From JAEUIT01 sp044220875 (GTDB lineage Bacteria > Planctomycetota > Phycisphaerae > Phycisphaerales > SM1A02): DNA of 64,000 nucleotides. The position numbers and the translations under genes are program-made. This document shows, piece after piece, positions 61,192 to 64,000 of the stretch. Each line of letters begins with the position of its first letter. The stretch's first letter is position 1. The notes below the pieces were generated by a model that ran no database searches, was not told where the DNA came from, and saw only the letters and a list, made by a program, of their open reading frames with translations. Location: NCBI GenBank assembly GCA_044220875.1, contig JBGAQH010000003.1, forward strand, positions 124,001-188,000. Direction: 5' to 3'.

Positions 61192-63246
61192 ATGTCTGCC
61201 TTGGATCTCTCGTTGCAGGAACGCGATTCCGTCGCCACCACGCTCGCCCGCGCGGTGGCCGCGCTGCGCTCGATACAGAAGCCCGATGGCCACTGGTGCG
61301 GTGAGCTCGAGGGGGACTCGATCCTCCAGAGCGAGTACATCCTGATGAAGTGGATCCTCGGCCAGGAGCGGCAGGCGATGGTTGACGGCCGCGACGGCGT
61401 CGAGGTCATGCGCAAGCTGACGACGATGCTCCGTCGCCAGCGCCGTCCGGACGGCGGTTGGGGGCAGTACCCGGGCTCGGGCATCGATCTCTCGGCGACC
61501 GTCAAGGGCTACCTCTGCCTGAAGCTCGCCGGCGACGATCCGAATTCGCCCGAGATGCGCCGCACACGCGACCTCGTTCGCGCGATGGGCGGCGCCGAGA
61601 AGTGCAACTCCTTCACGAACTTCTACCTCGCCGCGCTCGGCCAGATCTCCTGGGAAGCGGTGCCGGCGATCCCGCCCGAACTCATCTGGCTGCCCAAGTG
61701 GTTCTACTTCCACATGGACAAGATGAGCGCCTGGTCACGGACGATGATCCTGCCGCTGGCAATCGTCACCGCGACGCGCCCGACCCGCGAGCTCCCCGCC
61801 GCGGTCGGCATCGACGAACTCTTCGTTGACCACGACGCCCGCCATCGACTGAAGATGCGCGACGACGTGCCACGCTTCTGGAAGCTCTTCTTCGGCGCCG
61901 CCGACCGCTTCCTCAAGTGGGCGCAGTCGAACGGCGGATCGCCGAAGCGCGAGGAGGCGATCCAGGCGGCCCTCGACTGGATCGTCGAACGCGCCGGCCA
62001 GGACGGTCCTGCGGCCACCGACGGCCTCGGCGCCATCTTCCCGCCGATGGTCTACATCCAGATCGTCTTCAAGGCCCTCGGCTACGACCGCGAGCACCCG
62101 CTCGTCCAGCGCGCCGAGCGCGAGCTCGACGAGTTCATGATCACGGAGCCCGACGGCGAGACCATTCGCATCCAACCCTGCTTCTCGCCGGTCTGGGACA
62201 CGGGCATCGCCCTCTACGCCCTCGCCGACTGCGGTCTCGAGGCTTCGCCCAGCTCGCAGTCGGCCGCGCTCTGGCTGCGGTCGAAGGAGTGCCGCTTCGT
62301 CGGCGACTGGAAGAACAACGTGCCGCAGGAGACGCCCTTCTCCGGCTGGTTCTTCGAGTACCACAACGCCCACTACCCCGACTGCGACGACACCGCGATG
62401 GTGGCGATGGCCCTGCGCCGCACCGGCGGCACGGAGAACCTCGAGGCCAGCGGCCGCGGCATCCAGTGGCTCTTCGCGATGCAGAACAAGGACGGCGGCT
62501 GGGCGGCCTTCGACCGCACCGAGGATCGCCGCATCCTCGAGTACGTACCGTTCGCGGACCACAATGCGATCCAGGATCCCTCGTGCCCTGACATCACCGG
62601 CCGCATCCTCGAGTGCCTCTCCTGGCACGGCTACCGCAACGATCATCCCTGCGTGCAGAAGGCCGTCGCGTACGTGCGGAGCGAGCAGCGTCCCGAGGGC
62701 TGCTGGTTCGGGCGCTGGGGAGTGAACTACATCTACGGCACGTGGCAAGCGGTGATCGGTCCGATCCGCTGTGGCGAGGACCGCTCGCAGGAGTGGATCG
62801 CCCGAGCCGGCCGTTGGATCAAGAGCATTCAGAAGCCCGACGGCAGCTTCGGCGAGACCGCCAACAGCTACGAGGATCCGAAGCTCATGGGCACCGGTCC
62901 CTCGACGGCGAGCCAGACCGCGTGGGCGGCGATGGTGCTGCAGGAGATCTACGGCAAGGACGACCCCGACCTGAAGCGGGCGATCCTCTGGCTCTGCTCG
63001 ACGCAGCTCTCCGCCGCCGACGCGCCGCATCGGGACCGCAATCCCGACGGCGATCCGGCCGGTTCGTGGGTCGAGACCGAGTTCACCGGCACCGGCTTCC
63101 CGAAGGTCTTCTACCTCCGCTATCACCTCTATCGCCTCTACTTCCCGGTGATGGCGATCGGCCGATTCGCCAAGGCCCACGGGATCGCCTTCGACCACGC
63201 GGTCGATCGGACGGCGGCGCGAGCGTCGTCGCTCGTCGGTGCATAG
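61192..63246 (+). CDS. shc: Squalene-hopene cyclase
   Basis: 684 residues, with GGAG six bases and a TACACT -10-like element just before the start. The catalytic DxDD motif is HYPDCDDTAM, and repeated QW motifs are evident (RRPDGGWGQYPG, NKDGGWAAFDRT, RPEGCWFGRWG, QKPDGSFGET). PRFWKLFFGA- and WLPKWFYFHMDKMSAWSR-type segments are family features. It cyclises squalene to hopene in the membrane, the key step in hopanoid synthesis. No other hopanoid or squalene-synthesis gene lies in the window. Confidence 0.96.
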   Translation: MSALDLSLQERDSVATTLARAVAALRSIQKPDGHWCGELEGDSILQSEYILMKWILGQERQAMVDGRDGVEVMRKLTTMLRRQRRPDGGWGQYPGSGIDLSATVKGYLCLKLAGDDPNSPEMRRTRDLVRAMGGAEKCNSFTNFYLAALGQISWEAVPAIPPELIWLPKWFYFHMDKMSAWSRTMILPLAIVTATRPTRELPAAVGIDELFVDHDARHRLKMRDDVPRFWKLFFGAADRFLKWAQSNGGSPKREEAIQAALDWIVERAGQDGPAATDGLGAIFPPMVYIQIVFKALGYDREHPLVQRAERELDEFMITEPDGETIRIQPCFSPVWDTGIALYALADCGLEASPSSQSAALWLRSKECRFVGDWKNNVPQETPFSGWFFEYHNAHYPDCDDTAMVAMALRRTGGTENLEASGRGIQWLFAMQNKDGGWAAFDRTEDRRILEYVPFADHNAIQDPSCPDITGRILECLSWHGYRNDHPCVQKAVAYVRSEQRPEGCWFGRWGVNYIYGTWQAVIGPIRCGEDRSQEWIARAGRWIKSIQKPDGSFGETANSYEDPKLMGTGPSTASQTAWAAMVLQEIYGKDDPDLKRAILWLCSTQLSAADAPHRDRNPDGDPAGSWVETEFTGTGFPKVFYLRYHLYRLYFPVMAIGRFAKAHGIAFDHAVDRTAARASSLVGA

Positions 63247-63248
63247 CC

Positions 63249-63770
63249 GTGTCCGAGGTGACGATCCCGCTCTCCTTCGGCACCCTGCGCCGCCTGCGCG
63301 ACGACGACGCGGAGTCGATGGCCCGCCACGCCAACGATCGTCGCGTCTCCCTCCAGCTCCGCGACCGATTTCCCTTTCCGTACGCGCCGGAGGATGCCCG
63401 CTCGTTCATCGAGCTCATCGCAGCGGACGACCCGCAGCTCCACTTCGGGATCGAGATCGGCGGCGAGGTCGTCGGGGCCATCGGCCTGCAGCCGCTGGAC
63501 GACGTCGAGCGGCTGAGCGCCGAGATCGGCTACTGGCTCAGCGTCGAGTTCTGGGGCAAGGGAATCATGCCGGAGGCGGTCCGTGCCGTGACGGACCACG
63601 GGCACCGTTCGCTCGGCTGTCGGCGCATCTTTGCCAAGGTCTTCTGCGGAAACGCACGCAGCGAGCGGGTGCTGGAAAAGGCAGGCTTTTGCCTTGAGGG
63701 GCGGCTTCGGTCGGCCGTGATCAAGGAGGGTCGGCTGCTCGACGCGCTTCTCTACGCCCATGTGGTCTGA
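63249..63770 (+). CDS. GNAT family N-acetyltransferase (RimJ/RimL-like)
   Basis: 173 residues from a GTG at 63249, two bases after shc, so cotranscribed. LRRLRDDDAESMARHANDRRVS, AIGLQPLDDVERLSAEIGYWLSVEFWGKGIMPEAVRAV (the acetyl-CoA Q/RxxGxG-type loop is WGKGIM) and RIFAKVFCGNARSERVLEKAGFCLEGRLR are the RimJ/RimL pattern. The acceptor may be a protein N-terminus or a small amine; nothing ties it directly to hopanoids. Confidence 0.88.
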   Translation: MSEVTIPLSFGTLRRLRDDDAESMARHANDRRVSLQLRDRFPFPYAPEDARSFIELIAADDPQLHFGIEIGGEVVGAIGLQPLDDVERLSAEIGYWLSVEFWGKGIMPEAVRAVTDHGHRSLGCRRIFAKVFCGNARSERVLEKAGFCLEGRLRSAVIKEGRLLDALLYAHVV

Positions 63771-63811
63771 GCGCCCGCAACGGGCGCCGGATCCGAGACT
63801 ACATTGCCCGC

Positions 63812-64000
63812 ATGCTGGGCATCGACCACCTGAAGTCCGCGCTCGTCGCGGCCGCGGCCATCGCCTTGGCCTGCTCGAACGTCGCGTTAGGGCATCCGCC
63901 GTACATGGACGACCCGCGGCTCGGCGACGACGGCCCGTGGCTCTACGTCCGCAAGCAGACCCGGCCCGACTCCTTCCGCCAGCTCGAGGAAATCCTCCCG
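63812..64000 (+). CDS. Start of a secreted protein of unknown function (C-terminus off the window)
   Basis: 63 residues are present, from the ATG at 63812 to the right edge. The signal peptide (LKSALVAAAAIALACSNVALG) is followed by HPPYMDDPRLGDDGPWLYVRKQ. A TACATT -10-like element ends eight bases before the ATG. Too little is present to name a family. A GCGTTAGGG copy of the dispersed motif lies inside the signal peptide. Confidence 0.6.
   Translation, partial: MLGIDHLKSALVAAAAIALACSNVALGHPPYMDDPRLGDDGPWLYVRKQTRPDSFRQLEEILP

Noticed and set aside
1..64000. CRISPR arrays, insertion sequences, prophage or rRNA genes
   Set aside because: I saw no regularly spaced repeats with unique spacers, no transposase or integrase motif, no phage structural gene and no rRNA sequence. 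Composition is even throughout.

Overview
The window is 64 kb of high-G+C bacterial chromosome, almost certainly from a planctomycete of the Phycisphaerae type. The lineage call rests on four things: many secreted proteins ending in paired dockerin-like repeats (GDxNGDGxVxxADLAxLLGAWG type), an adjacent DUF1800/DUF1501 pair, an ECF sigma factor that overlaps a membrane Ser/Thr kinase, and a squalene-hopene cyclase. This is family-level reading from the sequence; no database search was run.

Layout. 1-5.5 kb: 3' part missing DEAD-box helicase, a glycosyltransferase-like/methyltransferase fusion, a DUF4139 protein, and a nitronate monooxygenase-family flavoenzyme with a palindrome just before its start. 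5.7-13.2 kb: five secreted proteins with kelch, Ig-like or LamG domains and dockerin-like tails, two of them recent tandem duplicates. 13.4-18.5 kb: large NAD-glutamate dehydrogenase, ribF, and an nrnA-like gene with an apparent frameshift. 18.5-26.4 kb: a basic DNA-binding-like protein, an unknown conserved protein, a cysteine-rich repeat protein, an HMA lipoprotein, the sigma factor/kinase pair, and another dockerin-tailed protein. 26.6-35 kb: DUF1501/DUF1800, a membrane protein, a hotdog-fold protein, a sugar isomerase-like protein and a YVTN beta-propeller with dockerin-like tail. 35-43.3 kb: cysteine-less FmdB-like protein, ligA, a CYTH protein, uppP, ilvC, a PilZ protein, aroK, rpmH (too short for most gene callers) and rnc. 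43.3-51.6 kb: a complete phosphate module on the minus strand, phoB-phoR-pstS-pstC-pstA-pstB-phoU, with a good direct-repeat Pho box before pstS. 51.6-64 kb: anmK, UDP-glucuronate decarboxylase, recA with an unusual N-terminal extension and long leader, tRNA-Leu(CAG), cysteine desulfurase, pgi, tal, shc, a GNAT acetyltransferase and the start of a secreted protein.

The most unexpected signal is not a gene. A short oligonucleotide, core CTAAC(A/G)(G/C)TTCG, recurs through the window in both orientations, inside core genes and between genes. All 14 in-frame TTA leucine codons I could find lie in its GTTAG core. It looks like a dispersed, selected sequence (uptake-signal-like, recognition-site-like, or an attC-half-site look-alike) and should be counted genome-wide. 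Other points of interest are a G8 tract in the recA N-terminal extension, loss of the catalytic glutamate in Pgi, two hairpins in the rnc leader, and the dockerin-tail family without any visible partner.
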